DNA from: Paenibacillus ottowii
Lineage (GTDB): Bacteria; Bacillota; Bacilli; Paenibacillales; Paenibacillaceae
Assembly: GCF_006874425.1 (NCBI RefSeq)
Contig: NZ_VIJZ01000010.1
Span: 62,001-126,000 of the forward strand
Direction: 5' to 3'
DNA: 64,000 nt
The notes below the pieces were generated by a model. That model had not been told where the DNA came from, did no database searches, and saw nothing but the letters and a program-made list of their open reading frames with translations. Both the position numbers and the translations under genes were made by a program. This document shows, one piece after another, positions 36,682 through 45,574 of the stretch (positions within the stretch are counted from its first letter, which is position 1; every line of letters starts with the position of its first letter).

Positions 36682-38333
36682 GATAACAATTTCCCTTTCC
36701 GCAATTCCTCCTGTAATGCTCGCAGGCGGCTGTGACGGCTGGTAAAGGTCGTGAAGAACAGCTCCCAGCGTGTTTCTTGCTTCATTTTTTTGTACAGCTT
36801 GGACAATCGCTTTAACAGCTTAACTGCTGCTTTATAGCTGGATCTGTTTTTTTCCAGCACATAACGTTCTACCGCTTGATGGTAAAAAGGTAGTATCAAC
36901 TCGGGTGCATTCTTTTCAATCGGTTGCAGCATGCTCACCCGAAAACTTAAAGGTTCACTGCGTATGCTTAGCTGATAGTCAATCCATTGTTGCCATTTTT
37001 CATGAGCAAGCAGGGCCTCTTCATACATCCTCCCGGCAAATGGAAGCATACCCATCAGCGTGTCCCACATGTCCTCTTCTGTATCTGGAAGGTGCTGCAA
37101 AACCAGCTCCCAATAATGCATATAATCCTGTAAATGATCATCCCGATGGCTGTGGAGCAGGGGACCGATATGCCGCAGTCCGTTTTTGAGACGTACCCAA
37201 TCTTCAGCCTGTCGCAACGCGTATAAGAACAACAGCAATTGGCCGGAGGAGATTTTTAGTGGAAAAGCTCGTTCTGCCCCCTGTAGCAATTCCCAGGCTT
37301 TTTGATCCTGCGCTTGGTATACATACATCCAGCTCTGAGCCAGCATCCATGGAAGCCGTGCCAGCGTTGCACCAAGGTCTTCCTCAGCTGCATGTAAATG
37401 TTGTAATTCCTCTGTATATATGCTGGAATCCTGCCTTACAGGATGCACCCAGTACAGCCAAAACTGAAAATATGCGTCCGCAAAATAAGTACCGTTCCGC
37501 GACTCTGTCAGCATTTTTCGGCGCAAATAAGCTAAGGTTTCTGCCATACGGGCTTCGTGCATCGGTTCATCATTCAGTTCCAAGGGACGCTCAAAATCAC
37601 GCTCGATTGCCTCCTTAAGCTCATCTGCGGCGATTTGGGTGTAGTAGCCCATATAGGTATGAGTAGGGTAACCTGTCATGGGGGCCTGAGGCAGCAGCTT
37701 TTCCAGTACACGCAGATGAGCATGCAGTCCATATAGCTGCTGCATGCCAGGTGAGAGCGGCGGCTTCACCGCATAGATCGAAGCTAGAGCGCTTTGAACA
37801 TATTGAGAATTTTGGGTGTGTACATGATTCAAGGCAATACATTGATCAAACAGATCGTGCCATTCGGAAACGGGTATGTCCGGTATGTTGCTGGCTGTTT
37901 TACTGAGAGCATGCCTTGCTGCTTCGTTGTGTTCCAGCGAAAGGTTCGACCGGGAAGCAGGTGGGATACGGGTGTCTGCTTTTGCAGTCAACCGTGTGAA
38001 TCCCGCCGAATGAGCATTCACTAATGCATGTACGGAACGTTCCTGTTCATTCGCGTAATTCAGCAATACGGCGATCATATGCTTGCAGTTGGTATGAACA
38101 GGGCATGTACATCGGCTGGCAGCAAAAGCGGCCAAGTGGAGATCTACCTCATAAAGCTCATTCCCGTCCACGACAGCCGCGATATGGTCGGCATCAGGCA
38201 TTGCAAATTCTTTTACCTTTCCCTGCTTGAAATACTGGAAACCTCGTTTGATCGTCACATCATTAAAATGGTCAGCCACATTTTGAATAAGCCGCTGCCA
38301 CTGTATATCATCCATAAGATAGGTTGGTTTCAT
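36678..38333 (-). CDS. SWIM zinc-finger protein, partner of the SNF2 helicase
   Basis: A 551-residue protein. Residues about 70-95 carry the SWIM motif: CTCPVHTNCKHM, that is CxC-xn-CxH, a zinc site that binds DNA or protein. The remainder is predicted helical and has no recognised domain; it may be a repeat scaffold (many leucine- and tryptophan-rich helices). Its stop overlaps the SNF2 start (ATGA), so the two are translationally coupled. SWIM proteins next to SNF2 helicases are a common bacterial pair, taken to form a DNA-acting complex of unknown purpose. Confidence 0.88.
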   Translation of the reverse strand: MKPTYLMDDIQWQRLIQNVADHFNDVTIKRGFQYFKQGKVKEFAMPDADHIAAVVDGNELYEVDLHLAAFAASRCTCPVHTNCKHMIAVLLNYANEQERSVHALVNAHSAGFTRLTAKADTRIPPASRSNLSLEHNEAARHALSKTASNIPDIPVSEWHDLFDQCIALNHVHTQNSQYVQSALASIYAVKPPLSPGMQQLYGLHAHLRVLEKLLPQAPMTGYPTHTYMGYYTQIAADELKEAIERDFERPLELNDEPMHEARMAETLAYLRRKMLTESRNGTYFADAYFQFWLYWVHPVRQDSSIYTEELQHLHAAEEDLGATLARLPWMLAQSWMYVYQAQDQKAWELLQGAERAFPLKISSGQLLLFLYALRQAEDWVRLKNGLRHIGPLLHSHRDDHLQDYMHYWELVLQHLPDTEEDMWDTLMGMLPFAGRMYEEALLAHEKWQQWIDYQLSIRSEPLSFRVSMLQPIEKNAPELILPFYHQAVERYVLEKNRSSYKAAVKLLKRLSKLYKKMKQETRWELFFTTFTSRHSRLRALQEELRKGKLLS

Positions 38334-38454
38334 AATTAGTCTCCTAAGAGAGAATAGTTGATCTGGAAATAGCTTAACTCTTCCATTATATCAGTTCGCG
38401 AATGTAATTGAGTGGAGGAGGCAGTTGGAAAATTTCGAAGGATAACCGCTGATT

Positions 38455-38489
38455 AAAAAGTAAAGCCCCTTACGCTATAGCATAAGGGG
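38455..38489 (-). terminator. Intrinsic terminator of the germinant receptor operon
   Basis: CCCCTTACGC and GCATAAGGGG (38466-38475 with 38480-38489) form a stem with one mismatch and a TATA loop; on the minus strand it is followed by CTTTACTTTTT. It lies just after the gerB-type stop codon. Confidence 0.75.
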
Positions 38490-38520
38490 AGAGTCATTGG
38501 GAAGAACGAGGAGATATCTT

Positions 38521-39639
38521 TTACTGTTTCCCATCCGTTTTTTCTGTTCGATGGAAAACCATAGAGATGACGAGAAGCACCAAGGGTACTACCGCATTTA
38601 TAACAATTCCAAAATAACCGATTATTTTATCGAAGTTGCCTATTTCAATAAAATTTTGTGGGTATATGCTCAGGCAAAATAATATAATTAACGGGAGATA
38701 ACAGATATACTTGTTCCATTTCTGGGTGAGCTGGCTGATCCCGGTAACAATATAGAAATAATAATTTGAGGCGGTCATGAAAATTTTGATCGTCCACAAG
38801 ATGATAAATAATATTTCAAATCGTTCCAGGAACGCGCCGGGGAATTCAATTTGCTGTGCAAAAGAAACGACTGGCCACTGCAGTCGGGAGACTTCCTCGA
38901 CTGACATACAGCCAACGACCATTGTGACCATTAAAATATACAACCCCATTGCAATCGAGTAGCCGATCCAACCAGCCTTCCATGCTTTTTGTGGATTGGC
39001 CATTACATTAGTTAAGATAAGGATGGATTCAAAACCCATGGTAGAGAAAGGGATAACTTTAAGTGATTCAAAGATCGGACGCCATCCTTTATGGAAAACC
39101 GGACGCAAATTATCAAGATTAAAATGGTTGATATTAAAAACGATCAACAATAAAAAAACAATAAAGGTTAAAGGGAAAAAAAGCTCGATCAATCGAACCA
39201 TGGCATGGAGACCGCCCCAGGTCAAATAACCAATAAGCAGAAGAAACGGCATGAGAATCATGCTTATTGGCGTTCTCTCCAGTGCAAGACCTTTGAGAAA
39301 TTCTGCCATCATTCTACACACAAGAGAGCAGATCATCATGCAGAATACAATAAATGCGATATTGATCAGAAAGCCGATGAGTTTACCTGCAATCACAGGA
39401 TTGAACTCATAGAACGTTTTTCCTGGAAATCGATGACATAATTTAACATGGATAAAAATAACGACGATCCCAAGTAGAGTTGCAAGCAAAAGTCCCTGCC
39501 ACACGTCGGGCGTTTTCGTCTTTTCTGCAATGGTTCTTGGTAAACTGACAATACCCACAGCATATACAGTCGAAGTGACGGTGAATAAGGCTTGCAGGGT
39601 AGAAATTTTTTCTTGTTTCATGGAAGGTATGTTAGACAT
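38521..39639 (-). CDS. Spore germinant receptor subunit B (GerAB/GerKB family)
   Basis: A 372-residue protein of the spore inner membrane, related to amino acid permeases (APC fold) with about ten transmembrane helices. ISTLQALFTVTSTVYAVGIVSLPR at the N-terminus is the GerAB-type first helix. B subunits bind the germinant. The start is directly after the C-subunit stop (TAAATG), with GAGGGTGAG upstream. It is last in the A-C-B operon, the same order as gerK of B. subtilis. Confidence 0.93.
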   Translation of the reverse strand: MSNIPSMKQEKISTLQALFTVTSTVYAVGIVSLPRTIAEKTKTPDVWQGLLLATLLGIVVIFIHVKLCHRFPGKTFYEFNPVIAGKLIGFLINIAFIVFCMMICSLVCRMMAEFLKGLALERTPISMILMPFLLLIGYLTWGGLHAMVRLIELFFPLTFIVFLLLIVFNINHFNLDNLRPVFHKGWRPIFESLKVIPFSTMGFESILILTNVMANPQKAWKAGWIGYSIAMGLYILMVTMVVGCMSVEEVSRLQWPVVSFAQQIEFPGAFLERFEILFIILWTIKIFMTASNYYFYIVTGISQLTQKWNKYICYLPLIILFCLSIYPQNFIEIGNFDKIIGYFGIVINAVVPLVLLVISMVFHRTEKTDGKQ

Positions 39640-40794
39640 TTACTCACCCTCTTCTTTTGAATAAGCACCAGTTCGCTTGATCTGTACTTTAGCCTTAACA
39701 TCGATTGGTATTTGACTGAATGTATCTTGCCAATTTTCCTTTACCCGATCCCAGTAAGCGGGATAATTTACTTTTACCTTTGTGCCAAAACCGACTACGT
39801 CTGCTCTCATGTTTTTTTGAAGTGTATTTAGTGATTGGGATACGGTCTGTTTGATTTCATCCTGCACCGCTTCTTTGGCAGTTTGGATGAATGATTCCTT
39901 CAGGAAGTCTACAGAATTAACCGTGCTTTCATTAAGTTTGGTATCTGCTTTAATACGAACTGTGAATGAGAGATCCTGCCCGTTCATGTGGGGAATAAGT
40001 TTTGTGTGGACATCCTCAACGTCAAACACCATCGACTGATTTGACTTGGACATCTCTGTTTTAATAATGGAATCTTTTGTTTTTCCAAGCAGCCAGTTAA
40101 TTCCACTGACATCCTCTTCGTCTAGCTTATAAGCAAATTTCTTCGTTTTACCGCTGATCAGAGCTGCTCCTGAGAAGTGGTTGCCTCCATCGGTTTCTAT
40201 GTATTGGACGAGGAAGTCAGCTCCTTGTGAGATATGTGTAGAAATTTCCCCCAATGTTATTCTAGAAGGTATTTTTGAGTTTAAATCGCTATTTTTAGCC
40301 AATGCCTCGAGGTCAATAGAAGGGATCTCTTGATGCTTGCCGATCTTATTGAGCGCTTCTTTTGCATTGCCTTTTATGATCATAACAAGTGATTTTCGAC
40401 TTGGTTTATAGGATCGAGTAAACGTATCCAACAATTGGTCGATTCTTCTTTTTTGTATAGCTTCGTCACTAATTAAAATCAAGCGAATAAAACTATATAA
40501 AGGAGCACGGGATACCTGCTTGGCCTGTTCCCTGGAAGCAGACTGAATGGAATCCTTGTCTAAAGTGGTTACGTTGCTGTACATATTTCTTCTGGATTTC
40601 TGCGCTATTAAGTGCTGGTAGGTAAGTTCCAGCATATCCTGCTGATCCGTATCAATGGCGACACCCTGGATAATACTCAAGGTATCGATCTCTTTACTAT
40701 CCCAGCAACCGGCGAGAAGAGCACATGCGATCCATGCGGCACAGCATTTTTGTAACCATAAAGTTCGACGAAGCAGAAAGAGGTATGAGATCAT
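39640..40794 (-). CDS. Spore germinant receptor lipoprotein subunit C (Ger(x)C family)
   Basis: A 384-residue lipoprotein anchored in the spore inner membrane. The signal sequence ends in lipobox LLAGC (Cys near residue 30), followed by WDSKEIDTLSIIQGVAID, the family's usual first strand. The three-domain Ger(x)C fold continues to the C-terminus. AAGGAAG precedes the ATG. It lies 4 bp after the A subunit and abuts the B subunit. Confidence 0.94.
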   Translation of the reverse strand: MISYLFLLRRTLWLQKCCAAWIACALLAGCWDSKEIDTLSIIQGVAIDTDQQDMLELTYQHLIAQKSRRNMYSNVTTLDKDSIQSASREQAKQVSRAPLYSFIRLILISDEAIQKRRIDQLLDTFTRSYKPSRKSLVMIIKGNAKEALNKIGKHQEIPSIDLEALAKNSDLNSKIPSRITLGEISTHISQGADFLVQYIETDGGNHFSGAALISGKTKKFAYKLDEEDVSGINWLLGKTKDSIIKTEMSKSNQSMVFDVEDVHTKLIPHMNGQDLSFTVRIKADTKLNESTVNSVDFLKESFIQTAKEAVQDEIKQTVSQSLNTLQKNMRADVVGFGTKVKVNYPAYWDRVKENWQDTFSQIPIDVKAKVQIKRTGAYSKEEGE

Positions 40795-40798
40795 AGGC

Positions 40799-42277
40799 TT
40801 ACTTCCTTTTCCTGTTAGAGTGTGTTTCGTCCTGTGTTTTTAGCATGATAGGACGTTTTCTAAGGTATTTAAAAGGAACCCGAATCAAGGTGTCTTGTTG
40901 ATCTCTTAGTCGAACTGGGGCTAGCGGTGACATGTAAGGAACGCCAAAGCTTTTGATCTGAACCATGTGTACGCCTAAACAAATAAAGGCTAAAATGACT
41001 CCATATAGTCCGTAAACCCCTGCCATCATCATAATGGGAAAACGAAGAAGCCGGATTCCGATACTGCCGCTATACTGTGGGCTCGCAAAGGACGCGATGG
41101 CCGTAAGACCAACGATAATGATCAGGATAGGACTTACGACCGCCGCCTCAACAGCTGCTTGCCCAATAACCAGGCCGCCTACAATCCCAATGACCTGCCC
41201 TATTCCTTTGGGTAGACGTAGACTTGCCTCACGTAATATTTCCAATGATGCCTCCATAATTAAAGCTTCTACAAAAACGGGAAAGGGAATCCCCTCCCTT
41301 GACGCAACAATAGATATGACCAGCTCAGGCGGGATCAACCCAGGATGGAAAGAAATGAGTGCAACGTACAACGAAGGTAGGAATGTTGCAATGAACAAAG
41401 CCGTTAAACGCAGCATGCGGAAAAATGTCCCTAATGGAAACCGCTCATAATAATCCTCTGGGGATTGAGCCAACATCCAGAAGGTCATGGGAGCAATTAA
41501 GACAAAGGGGGTGCCATCTAGCATAATGACAACTCTCCCTGCCATTAAAGCCGTTATAGCTTTATCCGAGCGTTCAGAGGCTTGAATCTGTGGGAACGGA
41601 GACAATGAACTTTCCTCAATCCATTGCTCAATAACCCCAGTATCGGAAACATCGTCCACATCAATCGTTTCAACTCTTCGTTTAACTTCTTGCACTAGCT
41701 CTGGATTTGCGATATCTGATATGTACAAGATTGCTAATGCCCGAGAAGATCTTCTTCCAATAGTTATTTTGTCAATTTTAAAACTGAGATCTTTGATGTG
41801 TCGTCTAACCATTGCCAGATTGCTTTCCAAATCCTCAATAAAGCCCTGCCTTGGCCCTCTTACCAAAGTTTCGGTGCTGGGTTCATCAACACTTCGCGAA
41901 GGGAATTTGCCTGTAGAAGCAAAAAAAACATCGTCCGTTCCTTCGATCATCAGACAAGTATCGCCCGATAACACTTTGCTTACACACGTCTCAAGGTCTG
42001 TCCCTTCTTTCATATTGATCGTAAATGCTGTCTGCTGTATCAACTCCTCCTTTATTTTCTCAGGATTAACTGGGGAGTGGTTTTCACGGATTCCAGTTAA
42101 AATAAGCGGCTTGACGATTTGTTCGTTAATCAGACTTATATCCGCAATACCGGAGAGATAGATCATAATGACATGAATTCCCGTCTGGCCCACATTCATT
42201 TTTTTAAAGACGATATCAGGAAGATGACCCAGAGTCTTTTCAAGATAATCTAATTTTGCCTCGAGTGATCTTGCCAC
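40799..42277 (-). CDS. Spore germinant receptor subunit A (GerAA family)
   Basis: A 492-residue protein with an N-terminal soluble domain (1-240), which holds DISLINEQIVKPL and the conserved RGPRQGFIEDLESNLAMVRR, and a membrane domain of about five helices including LEILREASLRLPKGIGQVIGIVG. A subunits form the ion channel oligomer of the receptor. The start is a GTG with AGGGGGAAG upstream. A sigma-G-like promoter lies 46-75 bp before it, so expression is expected in the forespore. First gene of the A-C-B operon. Confidence 0.94.
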   Translation of the reverse strand: MARSLEAKLDYLEKTLGHLPDIVFKKMNVGQTGIHVIMIYLSGIADISLINEQIVKPLILTGIRENHSPVNPEKIKEELIQQTAFTINMKEGTDLETCVSKVLSGDTCLMIEGTDDVFFASTGKFPSRSVDEPSTETLVRGPRQGFIEDLESNLAMVRRHIKDLSFKIDKITIGRRSSRALAILYISDIANPELVQEVKRRVETIDVDDVSDTGVIEQWIEESSLSPFPQIQASERSDKAITALMAGRVVIMLDGTPFVLIAPMTFWMLAQSPEDYYERFPLGTFFRMLRLTALFIATFLPSLYVALISFHPGLIPPELVISIVASREGIPFPVFVEALIMEASLEILREASLRLPKGIGQVIGIVGGLVIGQAAVEAAVVSPILIIIVGLTAIASFASPQYSGSIGIRLLRFPIMMMAGVYGLYGVILAFICLGVHMVQIKSFGVPYMSPLAPVRLRDQQDTLIRVPFKYLRKRPIMLKTQDETHSNRKRK

Positions 42278-42322
42278 TAATTATGCTTCCCCCTTCAAAA
42301 AGCCTAATGCATGATATGCATG

Positions 42323-42352
42323 TAATATGTGTAAAATAGTGATAAATATTCA
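42323..42352 (-). promoter_or_regulatory. Sigma-G-type promoter of the germinant receptor operon
   Basis: On the minus strand TGAATA (-35), a 17-base spacer and CATATTA (-10) fit the forespore sigma-G pattern (TGAATA, 17-18 bases, CATWHTA) closely. The -10 ends about 46 bp before the GTG of the A subunit. ger operons in Bacillus are known sigma-G genes. Confidence 0.75.
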
Positions 42353-42371
42353 TTAGTCCTTTTTTCTGGCA

Positions 42372-42402
42372 AAAGCAAAAACGAACACCTCATGGTGTTC
42401 GT
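42372..42402 (-). terminator. Intrinsic terminator of the malP-pgmB unit
   Basis: ACGAACACC and GGTGTTCGT form a 9-bp perfect stem with a four-base loop; on the minus strand it is followed by TTTTTGCTTTT. It lies 45 bp after the pgmB stop. Confidence 0.85.
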
Positions 42403-42446
42403 CTCTAGTCATATATAACGTCATATGAACTTAATTCAGAATGCGA

Positions 42447-43112
42447 TCATTTTTTAAACTCGTAAAAATGTTCCTCCAGCATGCTCAAAGAAAGCTCGGC
42501 TGTAGTCGCTACTACGATATCGGCTTCTTGCATTTGTGAAGGCGTGCCTACACCGACCGCGAACATCCCGGCGCTCTTGATCGCCTGAATGCCAGCCTGT
42601 GCGTCTTCTATGCCGATACAGTCGGCAGGTCGAACGCCCAGATTCGCAGCTCCGGCGAGGAAAATTTCCGGGTCAGGCTTTCCATTCCGAATGGCTGTGA
42701 CATCCACCACACTATCAAAATAGTGTGCCAGCTCCAGCCGATCCAGTATAAACGCTGCATTTTTACTCGCAGAGGCCAGCGCGATGCCAATTTTTGCTTC
42801 ACGAAGCTCCTTCAGAAGTGCCTGAATGCCCGGCAGGACATCTGCGGGAGTTAAAGCCGAGATGAGCCGCTGATACTCGGTGTTCTTTCGTACGGCCAGG
42901 TCTTGCTTGCCTTCTTCTGAAAACGTATTGGACAGGTTACCACGTGCCAGAATTTTGTCGAGCGATTCCGTACGGCTGATTCCCTTTAACTGTTCATTAA
43001 ATTCCCGATCAAAAGGGATGCTGAGCGCTTCCGCCAAGCTGCCCCATGCCTGAAAATGGTATTCAGCGGTGTCTGTAATGACTCCGTCCAAGTCGAAAAT
43101 GACTGCCTTCAT
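42447..43112 (-). CDS. pgmB: Beta-phosphoglucomutase
   Basis: A 221-residue HAD-superfamily enzyme converting beta-glucose-1-phosphate to glucose-6-phosphate. FDLDGVITDT gives the nucleophile Asp8 and acid/base Asp10; the cap holds LKGISRTESLDKIL; ALASASKNA carries motif II Ser, and GKPDPEIFL plus GIEDAQAGIQAI motifs III and IV. All family marks are present. It follows the maltose phosphorylase gene by 25 bp and uses that enzyme's product. Confidence 0.96.
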   Translation of the reverse strand: MKAVIFDLDGVITDTAEYHFQAWGSLAEALSIPFDREFNEQLKGISRTESLDKILARGNLSNTFSEEGKQDLAVRKNTEYQRLISALTPADVLPGIQALLKELREAKIGIALASASKNAAFILDRLELAHYFDSVVDVTAIRNGKPDPEIFLAGAANLGVRPADCIGIEDAQAGIQAIKSAGMFAVGVGTPSQMQEADIVVATTAELSLSMLEEHFYEFKK

Positions 43113-43137
43113 TTGCTTACCTCCCTGGTTGGTTCAT

Positions 43138-45420
43138 TTATGAAGCACTGCTCGCCATTAACGGCTGCCCGCTGGTAATGTGCGTCGGCTGTCCATACAA
43201 TTCCAGTGTCAGCGGTTCTCCGTCCAGCAGGGTAATGACTACTTCACTCTCCTGTACGAGAATACTTAGCAAGCGGCCGCGATAATTGATTTTAAACGTA
43301 TATTTGTTCCAGTCCTTCGGCAGAAAAGGGGAAAAGCTGAGTGTTTCATTATAGGTTCTCATCCCGGCAAATCCCTGTACAATCGCCAGCCAGCTTCCTG
43401 TCATGGAAGTGATATGAAGTCCGTCTTCGGTGTCATTATTATAGTTATCCAGATCCAGACGAGCCGTCCGTTTATACATTTCGACTGCCTTATCCTCCAT
43501 TTTGAGTTCAGCGGCCAGTACGGCATGAATCGAAGGAGACAGACTGGATTCATGAACGGTCATCGGCTCGTAAAATGCAAAATTGCGCGCTTTTTCCTCC
43601 AGCGTGAACTGGTCTCCAAAGAAATAGAGCCCTTGCAGTACATCCGCTTGCTTAATGAAGCAGGAACGCAGGATTTTATCCCATGACCATTTCTGATTAA
43701 GTGGCAGATTGCTAGGATGCAAAGCGGATACAGGCTGCAAATCCTTATCCATAAAGGTATCGTGCTGTACGAAGACGCCACGTTCTTCATCATAAGGATA
43801 GTACATGTTGTTGATGATATCTTGCCAATGTGCACGCTCATCGGCTGTAACTGCCAGGCGCTGCGATTTCTCAGTCGAGATTTGAGGCAAGACCGACAAC
43901 GTATATTTTAGAACCCATGCAGCCAGCGTATTGGTATACCAGTTGTTATTAACGTTATTTTCGTATTCATTTGGCCCGGTAACCCCGTGGATCATGTACT
44001 GCTGACGGCTCTTGGAGAAATGAACCCGATCGGCCCAGAAGCGGCTAATTTCGACCAGTACGTCGATTCCGTAGTCATGCAGATAGGTCAAGTCCCCCGT
44101 ATAATTGGTGTAATTGTAAATGGCATAGGCAATTGCACCGTTACGATGGATTTCTTCGAAGGTAATTTCCCATTCGTTATGGCATTCCACGCCTGTAAAA
44201 GTGACCATAGGATACAGTGCCCCGCGAAGCCCTTGCTGGGCTGCGTTATGCTTGGCACCCTCCAGATGTTGATGACGGTACAGCAGCAGATTTCGCGTTA
44301 CCTCCGGATCGGCAAGCGCCAGATACATAGGTACGGCATATGCCTCTGTATCCCAATAGGTGGCACCGCCATATTTTTCGCCCGTAAAGCCCTTCGGTCC
44401 GATATTCAGACGGGCATCTTCACCGTAGTACGTAGAGAACAGCTGGAAAATGTTAAAGCGTATTCCCTGTTGCGCCTCCGTATCTCCCTCAATTTCAACA
44501 TCTGCCTTGTCCCAGCGTCTGGCCCAAGCGTCGATATGTTCTTGCTTAAGAGAGGTGTAGCCTTTGTTCACAGCTTCTACAGCGATGCGTTCACCTTGCG
44601 GAATCAATGCATCCTTTTCCATATCGCGTGAAGTGGTGACGGCTACAATTTTTTGCAGTTGGATACGGTCACCTGGTAAGACGTTGTATAGATAATGGCG
44701 TGCAGCATACAAAAAGCCCTCTTCCGTCGTCTGCTCATCTTGTCCCTCGGTGACAATACCCATGGTAGCGTTTACGGTAAAGCGCGGAATACCGAAGGGA
44801 TTATCTATCGTCGTTGCGGACAGGCTGATGAACTGCTCTTGAACCTCACGGGCTTCTTCCAGCCAAAATACCTCGTCATAGTTGGTGTCCTCATTTTTCG
44901 TATTGCCATCCAAATAAGGAACAAGCTCAATGCTTAAAGGCTGATCGCTTATATTTTCGACCTGATAATCAATCAGGCATAATTCACGTGTAGTAACGCT
45001 CAGAAAACGCTCTGTAGTGATACGAACCTGGTCGTTCACAGTACAAGCGCGCCGCAGGATTCCCTGCTTCATGTCCAGCTCCTGCACAAAATCACTGATG
45101 TGTGCCGTAAATAAGTCCACTTCCTCTTGGTTTACAATCAGACGGATGCCGATGAAATTCATGGCATTGATGACCTTGCCGAAATATTCAGGGTAGCCGT
45201 TCTTCCACCAGCCTACCTTGGTTTTGTCAGGAAACCATATTCCGGAGATATACGTCCCCTGATGATGATCACCTGAATAAGCTTCTTCAAAATTGCCGCG
45301 CATGCCCATATAGCCGTTGCCTATGGACGTTAAGCTTTCCTGTAATCGCATGTGTGTGCTATGTAGAGTGTGTGTTGTCAGCTTCCAACTATCTACGTCA
45401 AATAATCGGTTGTAAACCAT
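43138..45420 (-). CDS. malP: Maltose phosphorylase (GH65)
   Basis: A 760-residue cytosolic phosphorylase: maltose plus phosphate to glucose and beta-glucose-1-phosphate. The frame opens 26 codons earlier, but the ATG at 45420 has GAGAGGGG upstream and gives the family N-terminus. The general acid is Glu485 in GPNEYENNVNNN, matching Glu487 of the Lactobacillus brevis enzyme with an offset of two. CHNEWEITFEEIHRN near 415 is the conserved active-site strip of maltose-specific members. Kojibiose or nigerose phosphorylase activity is less likely. Its place with pgmB, a maltose-type PTS and a LacI regulator supports maltose. An operator-like palindrome lies at 45494-45506. Confidence 0.93.
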   Translation of the reverse strand: MVYNRLFDVDSWKLTTHTLHSTHMRLQESLTSIGNGYMGMRGNFEEAYSGDHHQGTYISGIWFPDKTKVGWWKNGYPEYFGKVINAMNFIGIRLIVNQEEVDLFTAHISDFVQELDMKQGILRRACTVNDQVRITTERFLSVTTRELCLIDYQVENISDQPLSIELVPYLDGNTKNEDTNYDEVFWLEEAREVQEQFISLSATTIDNPFGIPRFTVNATMGIVTEGQDEQTTEEGFLYAARHYLYNVLPGDRIQLQKIVAVTTSRDMEKDALIPQGERIAVEAVNKGYTSLKQEHIDAWARRWDKADVEIEGDTEAQQGIRFNIFQLFSTYYGEDARLNIGPKGFTGEKYGGATYWDTEAYAVPMYLALADPEVTRNLLLYRHQHLEGAKHNAAQQGLRGALYPMVTFTGVECHNEWEITFEEIHRNGAIAYAIYNYTNYTGDLTYLHDYGIDVLVEISRFWADRVHFSKSRQQYMIHGVTGPNEYENNVNNNWYTNTLAAWVLKYTLSVLPQISTEKSQRLAVTADERAHWQDIINNMYYPYDEERGVFVQHDTFMDKDLQPVSALHPSNLPLNQKWSWDKILRSCFIKQADVLQGLYFFGDQFTLEEKARNFAFYEPMTVHESSLSPSIHAVLAAELKMEDKAVEMYKRTARLDLDNYNNDTEDGLHITSMTGSWLAIVQGFAGMRTYNETLSFSPFLPKDWNKYTFKINYRGRLLSILVQESEVVITLLDGEPLTLELYGQPTHITSGQPLMASSAS

Positions 45421-45493
45421 GATTGCGTACCCCTCTCGGAAAATGAGATCGTTGTTTGAACGGAACCAATATATGAGCGAGTTCAGTATATAG

Positions 45494-45506
45494 TGCAACC
45501 GCTTGC
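45494..45506. promoter_or_regulatory. LacI-type operator candidate before malP
   Basis: TGCAACCGCTTGC has half-sites GCAA and TTGC around a CG-containing centre, as in operators of LacI/MalR proteins. It closely resembles the palindrome at 46751-46764 before the PTS gene, and lies about 75-85 bp upstream of malP. Confidence 0.65.
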
Positions 45507-45516
45507 CCTGTCAACG

Positions 45517-45556
45517 CAAAAAAACTGATTTTATGGATATCCACAAAATCAGTTCT
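45517..45556 (-). terminator. Intrinsic terminator of the LacI-type regulator gene
   Basis: 45521-45536 pairs with 45541-45554 around a short ATAT loop (about 12 bp, slightly imperfect), followed on the minus strand by seven T. It separates the regulator from malP. Confidence 0.85.
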
Positions 45557-45574
45557 TGTTCATTTCTTAGAGAT

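Noticed and set aside
26315..38333. A defence island around the SNF2 helicase
   Set aside because: No restriction, toxin, nuclease, reverse transcriptase or CRISPR gene is present; neighbours are ordinary metabolic genes.
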